DNA from: Melampsora larici-populina 98AG31
Taxonomy: Eukaryota; Basidiomycota; Pucciniomycetes; Pucciniales; Melampsoraceae
NCBI RefSeq assembly: GCF_000204055.1
Contig: NW_006768777.1
Coordinates: 1,056,008 to 1,120,007, forward strand
Reading direction: 5' to 3'
DNA length: 64,000 bases
Part shown: one piece after another, positions 12,043-23,100 of the stretch
How the letters are laid out: each line of letters starts with the position of its first letter
How positions within the stretch are numbered: position 1 is the first letter of the stretch
The notes under the pieces: generated by a model
Database searches by the model: none
The model's input: only the letters and a program-made list of their open reading frames with translations
What the model was told of the DNA's origin: nothing
Translations under genes and position numbers: made by a program

Positions 12043-12240
12043 TGTCAGCCTGAGACTTAAGATGGTTGGCTTCAAGAGACTCAAAGCTGGATGATCTTCC
12101 TTGAAGCATCTTAATTATTGGCTTTGTTACACTACAGTAAGTTTACTGAGGTATATTCAAGCCTTTATATAACAGAAGCTGGTGACTCCATGTTGTCTTA
12201 GGTGCGGAATGTGTACTGCTGCCTGATATTCACTGAAAGG
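12043..12240 (+). repeat. LTR-like fragment related to the solo LTR at 31178
   Basis: Starts TGTCAGCCTGAG like the solo LTR at 31178-32144. It also shares AGCTGGTGACT and GTGCGGAATG at similar spacing, but diverges in between. No matching end or target duplication found, so this is probably a truncated, older copy of the same LTR family. Confidence 0.45.
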
Positions 12241-12574
12241 TCTGTTCCAATCAGGGTCTTCTGAGGTAGGTATGAAAGGACTCCTGTATGCAATTGTAAC
12301 TAGCCTAGTGTCAACATAAAAGAGGCATCTTTATCAATACCAATCTTTGAAACATTTTGGACAATGAAGGGAGTTTGATCTAAATATATGTTTTGATCTT
12401 TAGTTCATAACAACATTCTTTAACAAAAAGATACACAATAATAGTTATCCAAAATTGTTGGTGGTCAATTGACTATGGTAAGTGAAATCTATGTACAAGT
12501 GAAAGGTTATGAAAATTTTTACAAACTGAGCAGAATGAAATGAAAGATATTCAAGCAGGATGATGTAATAGGAA

Positions 12575-12675
12575 AATTGATCACCCCAACTGATTTTGTT
12601 GAAAATGAAGAGTTATATATATATATGCTTGTGTTGAGAAAATTGTATCTCCCCATCTTTGGGAAGAGAACGTAT
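12575..12675 (+). repeat. dispersed stem-loop repeat, copy 2 (degenerate)
   Basis: Shares ACCCCAACTGATTTTGTTGAA and CCCCATCTTTGGGAAGAGAACGT with copies 1 and 3. The left stem arm is eroded, so the hairpin is only half preserved. An (AT)n run lies inside. Confidence 0.4.
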
Positions 12676-13525
12676 GTCAATGTTTCATTTTTTTATACTT
12701 CTTAATTCTAAATGTGATTGATCTGATATGTTATATGTCTTGGTTTTCATCTCATAGATCAACTGAGCTCACTGTCTGCTCTATCAACTTGATCAGAAGA
12801 TGAGGACAACCTATTGAAACCTCAATTTCCATTGACCACAAAACAAACCAATTGTCAGACCAAACAAAAGGCTGTGAAGAAATGAAAAAAAGTAAGTTTC
12901 CTGATGTTTTACTTTCCTTTCTTTTGAATGATTGCTTTTGATTACTGAACATGATTTTATAATTTCCCCTTTCTAGGAAAAGGCAGTACCTGATCAAGAC
13001 TCTGGAGACAAGATCATTCCAAGCAGACCTAGGACAGGTATTAAGGCACCACAACTGGCTTGAGTCAAAGAATTACTCAAGTAATATCACCCTCCAATCT
13101 ATCCTACTGGCCAGGTTTGTTTAGTGGTTTGTTTAGTTTTGGTTAGTCATTTGTTCAAGATTCAATACTGATATATGTTCTTCAGACCTCTGGTGATCCA
13201 CAGTTTTACAAGTGCTGGTGGTGTTGTGGTTGTTTCCTCAAGGGTATGACTAACTACTACAGCCTTTGCAGACACCAGGATGGAAGCAAAGGACAACTGC
13301 TTGCCCAGGTGATCACAAGCCAAATCTTCTGGCATGGATCTTCCACTGTCATGGGAGGAGCTGCAGATATTTGCACAGAGTTCAAATTCAGGAATTCTTG
13401 ATTGTTTCATTTCCAAGGATAAGTTCAGTGGTGACCTCCTGAATCTTATGTGTGTAATCTGGTTGGTTTGACAAGCTCTTCCATGGGCTTGTTTTCAAGA
13501 CTTAATGTTGTGAGCAGCTTTCCAA

Positions 13526-15214
13526 TTGGCAAATGTTTCAGCTGCCCTTCTATTTGCAGTATGGGCAGCAAACACTGCAAAGTGCGCTTACTCTGGATTG
13601 CAGCAGGCAGTTCTGGAAACAACCAAGGTAAGTCCTCTGCTCATATTTTTCTCATTCTGTTTCCGTTTACATCTCTTCATCATTTTAGGCTTCTATCTCT
13701 TCTTCTTTTTCATGCACTTTTTTATTCCTCACTCTTTGTCTTCATCTAGAACATCTCATGCAAATTCTGCCTGATTCATGATGGCTGGACCACTTCTCAG
13801 AGCTGTTATGCATTCATTGACAATAAGTGGAAGTTTAAGACCGTTCATCTTGGTCTGAAGCTTGCCGCTTGGAACCATGCAGGTGTCTTACTTGCCCAAA
13901 CTGTGGCTTGATTTCTCACCAAGCATGGTCTATATGAGAAGATGAGTTTTATTTATTTATTTTTATTAACCATTTCAATATTGATTTTGACATGTTTTGT
14001 GTTATCTGCATGCTATCCCAAACAACCAATCATGGCTCCAACAATCCCACCCTTGCTTACAAATTACAGAGGCTGTTTCTGGAAGCTACTCCTAGTGTTG
14101 AATGGTCAGCTGGTTGCATGCAAATTTTATGTTACACCCACAAGCTAGCCTTGCTGGTGAAGCATGGCCCAGCTTCAATTGGGCTCAATCTAGGCCACAC
14201 CAAACCAACCACCCAGCCTCTCTTTGCTATCACAACTCCCTTGATTATATTGAATGATGGTGATGATGTTCAACTTGAAGTTCAAATTAATTCCAAAAAC
14301 TCCAACCATGCTAGCAAAACAGAAATTTTCAACTGTGAGTCAGAAAGTGGCAGTGAGAGTACTCAACAAACCCCTGAAATTACAAGTTTACTGCCTGGGT
14401 CAAGTACAAGCCATTTCAATCTGGTTGTTCAAGCAATAAAAAAGGTAAGATTATCATGATAGTATCATCTTCTTGATATTTGAGGTAGTCTCTATCTATA
14501 TGTCAATCACCATCCACAAAAATCACCTACTGATGTCTCATGAATTCACCAGGTTTTTTGTTTAAGCCACATCAAGAGTGGAGTGCAATCACTCAACAGC
14601 AGCAATCTTTCTACTCGACTACCACTGTGTGAGGATGTCACTTGAAAAGCTGAGTTCGCATACACCATACCCTAGCCAACAGAAAATGATCTCTGACATG
14701 ATCAAGCTCCTACAATTTCACAAACGCAAGGCACTTCAATGTGACACAATTATTGTTACCACTGTCCTCAACCCCTGACTCAAAAAGAAGTTCTTTGAAC
14801 ATCATCATTCATCACAGGCCACTCATGTTCAGAGAGTTACAGAGCAATATATGGATACTTACTCAAATTAATACCAAGCTAGTTGCCCAGTCAAGAACCT
14901 TGCAGCTGATCAACAAGATCTGACTGTGACCAATGACAAGTAAAATGTATTTGCTATGATTGTGTCTGGACCTCACAACAATACTGACCAAGAACTTGAG
15001 GGTTGCACACTTTTGTCATGGTGGAAAGTATGTCTTGTCTTATTCTTCATCTGATCATTGATAGCAAAGTTCCCCACTGCCTCTTGTGTTTTAGGACACT
15101 AGGACATTTCCTATCCTGGCCCTCATGGCTTGTGACTTTTTGGCATGCTCTGGAACCACTTGTTCATGTGAGCAGGTTTTTTCAGGTGCAGCTGATTTGT
15201 GTGTGTCCAATTGA
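13526..15214 (+). pseudogene. decayed hAT-family transposase
   Basis: hAT transposases are RNase H-fold cut-and-paste enzymes. The C-terminal dimerisation block is clear at about 15090-15214 (FPILALMACDFLA, then CSCEQVFSGAADL). Upstream pieces fit the same family: IHDGWTTSQSCYAF with WKFKTVHLGLKLAAWNHAG at 13750-13912, a CYTHKLALLVKHG block near 14125-14165, and a YPSQQKMI to CDTIIVTTVLNP segment at 14665-14775, followed by LKKKFF. The frame is broken many times, including a TGA at 14776-14778 within the NP-LKKK motif. No single ORF exceeds 155 codons, so it is inactive. N-terminal BED finger not identified. Confidence 0.7.
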
Positions 15215-15253
15215 TGTGCTATGGCAAGCCATACTATTTAGTGATGTTATTAA

Positions 15254-15379
15254 GCTTTTGTAGAAGTAGATAGATGGAGAATTATAGGAATTTCAGTTTA
15301 TGTAATCTTACTTCACTTGGACTGAGATGTGGATTGTTCTCAATCCTTTGCACATGCTTGTGTGTTCATTTCCCAAGAT
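15254..15379 (+). repeat. hAT 3' flank, inverted partner of 5086-5210
   Basis: Begins 40 bp after the hAT stop codon and matches the reverse complement of 5086-5210. It is probably the 3' UTR or terminal region of this hAT family. Confidence 0.6.
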
Positions 15380-15424
15380 ATTAGAGCAAAACACAGGAAA
15401 CTTTCAAGAGTACTTCTACCAACC

Positions 15425-15433
15425 CAGTAACCT
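15425..15433. repeat. 9-bp target site duplication, left
   Basis: CAGTAACCT immediately left of the terminal inverted repeat at 15434. An identical copy is at 35359-35367. Confidence 0.8.
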
Positions 15434-15452
15434 CAAACTTAACTAAGTCCCA
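15434..15452 (+). repeat. left terminal inverted repeat of the DUF6589-helicase element
   Basis: CAAACTTAACTAAGTCCCA, one mismatch against the right end. Confidence 0.75.
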
Positions 15453-15454
15453 GC

Positions 15455-15722
15455 GTGCCGGGGTTTATACATAGCAACCAATGACCAAGGCACGAGGGAC
15501 TTACTCCTTATCCTGAACTTTTGGCGTGGTTCCTTGAGATTTTTAGTAGGGGAAATTTAGGATTCCCTTTTGCCCCAACTCCCCATAATCTCCTGTTCAG
15601 AAAAAAATGGGTATGAAGAAGTGCCTGCTTCTTCTTCATCTTTCTGTCTGTTCGATTTTTTGTTTACGTTTGTGGTTATGTTTTGTTCTCAACACTGAAA
15701 AGTTGGTGTCCTGAAATCTGGA
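15455..15722 (+). repeat. long inverted repeat, left arm (partner 19234-19500)
   Basis: About 267 bp from GTGCCGGGGTTTATACATAG to about GGTGTCCTGAAAT. It pairs with the reverse complement of 19234-19500 at roughly 90 percent identity by eye. It is either a separate foldback element of about 1 kb (before Tc1 insertion) or an intrinsic sub-terminal structure of the larger element. No own target duplication was found. Confidence 0.7.
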
Positions 15723-16437
15723 AATTTGAACATGCTGCGAGAATGTTACACAAGATACACAAGACATACACAGAAACCAAATTTCAAATTGATGAAGTGT
15801 AGAGAGGGTGAGAACTGGAGAGATTGAGATTCAAGGAGACATGAATAGAGGGAATCAAGTGTGAGAGGAGGAACTGGAAACAAACCACAAGCCAGTGTTC
15901 TAGACTGCGATCTGTTTGGCCTTCAAGTAATTCCATCAAAAAATGACCGTCAAAATGTCCAATTTGAAAAAAATACGCTTGAAAGTCTTCCCTTCATTTC
16001 CAGAACGACTCGAGGACATTTCTAGGATTGGATCCAAGATCAGTTCTTTCAATCAATGTTGGGTATACATTGGGAAATGTGTGGTTGAGCAAAGCTGACA
16101 ATATATTGCTGAGCAGGTCGACAAACATTGAAAGATTGAAATTTCAAATTCAAAATTTTGAAAACTGGGTGTATACCACATGTACATATATACAGTGGGT
16201 GATCAAAAAGCTACGGTCTTTTCAAAAAAATAAAAATAAAAATACATTTTTTTATAACATTTAATGATTAATAGTAATTTCCCAAATGATGTTTCTGATG
16301 TAAATAGATGAAAATGATCGTAAGCATCTTGTCTATCTGTAGACATGACAAAATAAACATACCTTGTCATTCAACAAATATATGAGCATGTTTCACCAGC
16401 GTGTCGATTTACCCTTGGCTTCAAGAACAGCTTTGAT

Positions 16438-19132
16438 TCAATCAGGCATTGATGATACTAAGTGCTCAAGTTTTTCAGAGGGGATAGCCTTCCATGCATT
16501 TGATATTATGATAGGTATAGTTTTAAGTGTAGGGATTGGATTGGTAGCTGAGACCGTATTTTTGAGGTCGGACCAGATATTTTCAATTGGATTGAGATCT
16601 GGTGATTGAGGTGGCCAAATTAACTTGACAATGTCTCTTTCATCACGCCAATTAGATGTAATTTTAGAGGTATGTATCGGTGCATTATCTTCCATCAAAA
16701 TTAGACCATGTGCTTCTGGTGAATTCTCAAAGAATTGTCCAATGACAGGTTCACATACTTGATTGATGTATGATTCTGAATTCATTCTGCCTGAGTCCAA
16801 TACCACTCACTACAAAGAATATAATGTTTTCCGGGCAGAAAACGCAAATATTGATACACAAAAATATTGAGCGGTGAGGAGGAGGGCAAAAAATACAAAA
16901 AAATATGGCTGTTGTTCCTGGTGTTGAGAGCTTCAATCTGAGTATTTTTTTGTATTTTTAGAGTGCATATTGTTGAATGTACTAACAAAAAACCCCATAT
17001 TCATCAGATATACACCTGTAACAGATGCTGAAGTTCAGTTCCTCAGATTGGAGAGGACAATTTGAATCTAATATATAAAAACGTAGAACAGGCCCGCATG
17101 AGTTCGGTTCCATGTTCCGTTCCAATCCCAACCCGTTTGTTATTGGCCTTCTATTTGTTGCTTTTCTTTTCTCTGCTTTTCCATTTTCTTTTAGTCCCAA
17201 TCTTAGTCGGGTTCCATCGCCGCTTTTTTTAGTCTTGTCAGCTTTTGCCCCGATCTTTTACTCTGTGTGTTGTCTCCTTTTTGTTTTTTTCTGCTATCAG
17301 AAATTCCATTGTTCTTTTAATGTGCATCCTCTCTGCTTTTGCATTTTCTGTGCGTTTTGTTTCTTTTTCTTTTGTTATCCGCTCTACCTTCAATGCCGTA
17401 TCCTCCACCCTTTTCCTTTTCCTACTGTTATCGCGCTTCTTCCCCCGCTTTTGTTTCTGTCTCTTACCACCTCCTATATTGTTCTCTTTGATTTCCTCTT
17501 GCCTTGCTGTCGCATATTCGGATCCCTTTGGTTATCTCTGACTTTTTTTTTCTTACGCTCCTCTTTTGTGCTTTTCAATCTTATCTCATCAATGCTTCTC
17601 TACATATAGCTTGCTTTTGCTTTTGTTAATAGCCTCCGCACTCCTTTAGTTCAAACTCTGTCCTTAGCTCTATAAATACCGCCCTTTTTTGCTCCGTCTT
17701 CATGATTACTCATCATCCACTGTATAGTCTTAATCGCTCAGCTTTACTGCAATTAACAATTGATTTTGCGTTTGGTGTTAATCTTGATTCAAGAGGAATT
17801 CAAGAGGAATTAGCTCTCCAGGCCCCAAATGTAGTCCATTAAAAAATAATAGAGAATGTGGTAACAGTGTTGAATTCAATTGAGGAATTAGATTGTTATT
17901 TTGGAGTCCCGGACACCTGTTGCGGGCATGCCCGCATATTCTCTAGTTCTACAAATGCTCATAAAATTTGCAATTCTTGCTCAAAAGACTCGCTTTTAGG
18001 CTCATTAGAAAGCCCCAGTCTCTCTCTAAATGTCTTAATAATGATTCAAGGCTTCATTTTCTCTCACAAGGCAGCTATAGTCACTTTGAAATATCTTCTT
18101 CAAAGCCACATAGATTCTTTGCAAAGCTAGACACAGCCCCATCACCTCAATGAAAGATCTAGAGACAGAGTTCAGCTTTCTAATGAACCAATAATCGAGT
18201 GTTTTCCTTGCCAATTGCAAAATTTATGAGCATTTGTAGATTTCCAATTGTCCTCTCCAATCTGAGGAACCAAATTTCAGCATCTGTTACAGGTGTATAT
18301 CTGATGAATATGGAGTTTTTTGTTAGTACGTTCAACAATATGCACTCTAAAAATACAGAAAAATACTCAGATTGAAGCTCTCAACACCAGGAACAACAGC
18401 CATATTTTTTTGTATTTTTTGCCCTCCTCCTCACCGCTCAATATTTTTGTATATCAATATTTGTGTTTTCTGCCCGGAAAACATTATATTTTTTGTAGTG
18501 ACTAGATCAAGCTTAGTTCCAGCATAGAATCCACCCCATACCATCACACTTGAATGACCTGATTTGTGAGAAGCAACTAAACAGGCGGATTGATACTTTT
18601 TTTTAGATTTTTGTTGGACATGCACACTGCCGTATGATTTTCCCACCTCAAACGTTGATTCATCTGTCCAAATTACTGATCTCCAATCTTCAACTGTCCA
18701 ATCTTTATGGCGCTTTGCAAACTCAAGACGGTCACAAATATGTTGAGCATTTAAGTATGGCTTGACCGCAGCCACTTGAGAGTTATATCCGAGGTTTCTC
18801 AACGAACGTCAAATGGTGCACTTGCCCACTTTAGTAGTTGATTTTTTGGTAAGCTGATCAGTAGTTGATCTTTGTGACCGTTTGATATCTCGGATCAGAT
18901 GTTGATGATCACGACTAGTCAAAATTCTAGGGCGTCCTGATGGTTTCTTCCGTTCAACAGAGCCAGATAGCTTGAGCTTTGAAACTACAGTTTGAACTGT
19001 GCTGGCTGATAGACCACATTCTTGAGCAATATCCACGTTTCTTGCTTTAAGACGATTCATTCCAATGATTTGGTTTTTGACTTCAGATGTAAGCGGCTTC
19101 ATGGTGAGAATATGAGAGGTGATGGTCAACAA
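16438..19132 (-). pseudogene. Tc1/mariner transposase, split by a 1.7-kb insertion
   Basis: The DDE transposase cuts and pastes at TA sites. The N-terminal helix-turn-helix part is 19132-18809 (EVKNQIIGMNRLKARN; GRPRILTSRD). The middle is 18802-18504 (VIWTDESTFEVG, first catalytic D; VMVWGGFYAG). The C-terminal part is 16804-16438 (LILMEDNAPIHTS, second D; SPDLNPIENIW, catalytic E; spacing DD34E, typical of Tc1). Two lesions: a TGA at 18809-18811 in an otherwise open frame, and the CACTA insertion at 16808-18500. Deleting the insertion plus one ACT rejoins the frame exactly at the LDLV/VLDSG junction. Confidence 0.85.
16808..18500. mobile_element. non-autonomous CACTA-type (EnSpm-like) element
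   Basis: Ends CACTACAAA and TTTGTAGTG, flanked by the 3-bp target duplication ACT (16805-16807 and 18501-18503), the hallmark of CACTA elements. Unusually long inverted repeats of about 255 bp (to about 17072, and from about 18245). The interior of about 1.2 kb is pyrimidine-rich on the plus strand around 17112-17640 and has no recognisable transposase, so it depends on enzymes made elsewhere. Confidence 0.75.
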
Positions 19133-19233
19133 GGAGAGGTGTGAATTTGGAAATTTGATTGATTGATTTTTTTTTTAAAAAAAACTGTAGCTTTTTGATC
19201 ACCCACTGTACATACACCATCCGCAGTTCCTCC

Positions 19234-19500
19234 TCCAAATTCAGGAACACCAACTTTTCAGTGTTGAGAAAAAAAATAACAAAAAATGTAAACAAAAAAT
19301 TGAACAGACAGAAAGATGAAGAAGAAGCAGGCGCTTCTTCATACCCATTTTTTTATGAACAGTAGATTATGGGAAGTTGGGGCAAAAGGCAATCCTAAAT
19401 TTCCCCTACTAAAAATCTCAAGGAACCACGCCAAAAGTTCAGGATAAGGAGTAAGTCCCTCGTGCCTCGGTCATTGCTTGCTATGTATAAACCCCGGCAC
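19234..19500 (-). repeat. long inverted repeat, right arm
   Basis: Reverse complement of 15455-15722; ends CCCCGGCAC at 19500. Confidence 0.7.
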
Positions 19501-19522
19501 AATTCTAGCTTGACACAAGCCC

Positions 19523-19575
19523 CCCCAGACCTCCGGAGCCTGCGGAGGGGGGGCTTGCGCCTTATACACAAATTG
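19523..19575. repeat. GC-rich sub-terminal hairpin, left
   Basis: AAGCCCCCCC and GGGGGGGCTT enclose CCTCCG/CGGAGG, giving a strong hairpin, followed by TTGCGCCTTATACACAAATT. The reverse complement is homologous to 35256-35325 near the other end (TTTGTATAAG, then GCAAGTCCCTCCTCC), so these are inverted sub-terminal repeats of the same element. Confidence 0.7.
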
Positions 19576-19607
19576 TCGTGTGATACCCTTTTTAGTTTGG
19601 CAGGGAC

Positions 19608-19612
19608 TAACT
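19608..19612. repeat. 5-bp target duplication TAACT (left of the Gypsy element)
   Basis: TAACT here and at 28041-28045. Confidence 0.85.
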
Positions 19613-19941
19613 TGTAAGGATATACCTTACAGGTAGAGCTTAGTACTGTAGTTATGGGATATGGGTTTAGACATCAAGAGTGTAGTCATCTTAGTTGCCC
19701 TGGCTCTCGAGTGAATCTTCTCCTTAAGGAGACTCTCCTACTTGGAGCCAGGTAAGCACATCATTCAGTTCTCTTTTATATCTTATCTTGTGTGTTTGGT
19801 GTTAGTGTAGTAGCTGATTAGAAGGAGACTCTCCTACTCGGAGCCAGCTGTTTGGAAATATAGAGACGTCATTTTGGTGATTTGCGCTTTCGAGCTGTCC
19901 CACATACCCCAGTGAAGGTTCTCTCTTATTGAGACCTTACA
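19613..19941 (+). repeat. 5' LTR
   Basis: 329 bp, TGTAAGGATATACC to GAGACCTTACA. Compared with the 3' LTR I see ACTTGG for ACTCGG near 19740 and GTGATTTGCG for GTGAATTGCG near 19877. Confidence 0.92.
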
Positions 19942-20101
19942 CTTTTTTCACCAAAACCTAAACTATCTTTCAATTCTATTCGTCTCAACCTTGAAAATTT
20001 CCGAACTCTTGCTGTATAACCACTTCGATTGAGTCCAGAAAAACCGTGCTGCTATTTCTGTCGTTGCTGTCCCTCGATTATTTGAATCTGTTCTGTCTCG
20101 G

Positions 20102-23100
20102 ATGTTAGATCGTCGAAATCTGCCGGAAAATTTTTCTGATAACCCTGAAGCTATTCTTCGGCGCCGTCGAGCAACTGTACAATCTGATCTGCATGAAACC
20201 AGTCCGCCGACGCCAACCCCTCCACGTTATAACTGGAGAGAGGAAGTTCCAGAAACCCCGGGTTCCGAATACCGGGAACTCGCTGCTAGTCTACCTATTC
20301 AGTCAACTACTGACCGGAAACCATCAATTCCAGCTGCTCACTCGCCGACTCATTACGCTGATCTGTCAAAGTTAAGTGATAAGGAGATTGTCCAAAGTTT
20401 TTTCCATCGACTGTTACGAGGAACACCTCGAAAACCTTACGACATTCAAGCTACGCCGAGGCCACCGGGGGCTTTCATTCACACACCCCAGGCACGTGAA
20501 GTGTACGTGATGGCGGATCCCTCGTCGTCAGCGGGCAAAGGCAAGATGCCAATATCAAACGTTCCCGAAGAAGATCAAATCGAGTCACTAAAAAATCAAC
20601 TTCGTGAAGCATCTGAGCAAAACAAAATCCTAGAATGTCGCTGTCAACGGATAGAAGTCTTGGAAAGTTTGGTAAACGATCTGGCTCGGGAACATCGGTC
20701 TAAAGCAATAGGCGTGGAAGGGAACAGCTTGCAGTCATCTAGATCAAACAACCCTTTTGCTCAGTATATGGAGAATGCTCCGGTTTCGCCTTCGCCAGTC
20801 GTGAATCCTCAAAGTACTGGAAGCAGCGAAATTGAATCACCTCCAGCAATCAATTTCGCGTCTCGTCCCACTTTTGCTACGTTGCCACCGCTGCCGGCTT
20901 ACAACTCAGAATCGGGCGGTCAAACTCTGCCAATTCCTCAAACCGCGGTGCACTGGACCTATCCATGGACCCAGTCAACACCAGCAGTTCGTTGGGTCGC
21001 CCCGGAAGCTCCTCCTGTTTCATTACCAATCTTGTCGCCAAGATCCCCGGCGCTACCACCTCCACCTTCGGCCACGGTTCCTCCACGGGAAGAATCGGTC
21101 GACGCATCAGACAGTCGTAGTGATGACTCCAGTTCGACAGTGACCGCAAGTAAAATACGACTAGCGGAAGTTCCTAAATACAAAGGACCTTATGGGAAAC
21201 CAGCCGAGTTGTTTCATTGGCAATGGTTGACAGAGCAGTATTTCGCCGTGAAAGACTTGAATAGCGACAAAGAAAAGTTGAAACTTCTAGGGTCATTATT
21301 GATCGATCCTCAAGCTTCGGCCTGGTATCAATCGGCTAAGTCGGAGTTGGAAGGAAAGCCTTGGGAGGAAGTGATGGACTTATTGGCGCTGGGCACGTTG
21401 CCAGAGGATTGGGTGGCAGATATCGAGCAGCAGCTCAGGAAACTACAAATGAAACCAATGGAATCATTTGACTCTTTCATCGAACGAGCTCAAGGACTAC
21501 ATCGAACAATTCATCGATTCTCTCGCATCACTCAGAAGGAGTTAGCTCAGTACATTTGTTGGGGATTACCGTCGATTTTCGACAGCACAGTTCGAAAAGA
21601 TCGACTACTCTTGGATGAAAAATTTAACATGATAACTTTTGTGTCTCGAGCTAAAGCAACATGGCGAGTACTTGTGGATGGGGGACAAGTTAAGGAAGGA
21701 CGGTCTCGTGGTTCATCTTCGAATCCGTTCACAAACAATCAACCTTCGGTCCCTCCACCAACTGGTCCTAGTAATACATTCAGATCATCTATCAAAAGTC
21801 CCGAAGAACGAGCTGAAAATGCATGGAGATACAAGCAATGGATGAAACATCTAGGCTTGTGTATGACTTGCAAGAAGAAATGCAATAACCCAACCTGTAA
21901 CGACTTCTCCAATGCATTTGTCAGTGTCCCACCGCCGGATCAGTTCAACGCTGGACCTCGACCACCTCGTAACGAACCTCGTACTGCACCGGGATCAGCG
22001 CTACAAAGACCGGCAGGCCGCCCAGCGAGTGTTAACTCAGCTCCAACATGTATCGCCGCCTTGACCGAATTGCCTGAAATCACAAATGCTGAATTGGAAC
22101 GCTATGCAGAGGCAGATAGGGTCTTAGTGGCTTGTGTGGAGGAGGAAAGACAGGAGAGGTGCACACCTATGCATAGGGAACCATCGATCATTGTTAACCT
22201 TGTTTGTAACGGTCTTCCCATTCGTGTCTTGTTTGATTCAGCTTGCGAAACGAATCTGATGGACGAACATCTTGTGAAAAGAGCCCGATTACCGCAACAA
22301 CCTCTGGTTAAACCCGTAACTGTGGGTCTCGCTCTTCACTCTGAAGGGCCGGTAAAGCAACTTACTCATTTTACCTTTGCTAATTTGGATTCCAAGACAC
22401 CATCCATACGATTTGGCGCGAATTTTTTCAAAATTGCAAAGCTTAACGGCGATTATGATATGATTTGTGGTACACCGTTTTTAAAATTACATAAAGTTGA
22501 CATTTCTGTTCATCGCCGTTGTATCGTGCATAATAAGAGTGGGTTGCTGCTGTATGATCGTAATTTCAAAGTATCGGATTGCAAAGAATCAAAAGATGTC
22601 TTGAAGGACCTGGTTAGTGAGCCTCCAAAGGAAGCATTGGTAGCATGTGTAGTAGAAAATCTGAGCAAGATAGAGTGTGCGCGGGGTTTATCTGAAAAAG
22701 AAGAAGCTATGTTTGAAGAATTTAAGAATTTATTTCCTGCTGAATTGCCCGCTGTGGCGGAAGGGGAGGATGATTTTTTCCCTCCCACTGAACAAGACAA
22801 ATCCTTGAAAGTCTGTCACAGAATAGTGTTAACGGATCCAAATGCTGTCATCAATGGAAAGCAATATGGATATCCTTTGAAACATAGGGATGCATGGCGC
22901 AGGCTAATTGATCAGCACTTGAAAGCGGGACGTATTCGCAGATCAAGTAGTCAATATGGCTCACCATCCTTGATCATTCCTAAGAAAGATCCAGAAGCAG
23001 ATCCACGTTGGGTTTGTGACTATCGGGAGTTGAACAAAGTGACGGTTAAGGATAGGTCACCATTACCTAACCCTGATGAAGCAGTACGCTTGGTAGCAAC

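Larger units (their letters stand above)
11388..13449. other. intergenic with repeat debris
   Basis: No gene recognised. Holds an LTR-like fragment (12043-12240) and stem-loop repeat copy 2 (12575-12675). The right end runs into the decayed hAT region. Confidence 0.4.
16193..19208 (-). mobile_element. Tc1/mariner element interrupted by a CACTA-type insertion
   Basis: Terminal inverted repeats CAGTGGGTGATCAAAAAGCT at both ends, with TA target duplications at 16191-16192 and 19209-19210. The transposase gene occupies most of the element on the minus strand. The element sits between the two long inverted-repeat arms. Confidence 0.85.

Noticed and set aside
17112..17609. 165-codon hydrophobic ORF that looks like a membrane protein
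   Set aside because: It comes from pyrimidine-rich DNA (T/C runs giving F, L, S, P) inside a non-autonomous CACTA element; overlapping frames are equally hydrophobic.
15455..19500. treating the long inverted repeat as a complete independent transposon
   Set aside because: No target duplication is found at its outer ends, and the GTGCC/GGCAC words also occur at the right end of the larger element, so it may be intrinsic; reported as paired repeats only.
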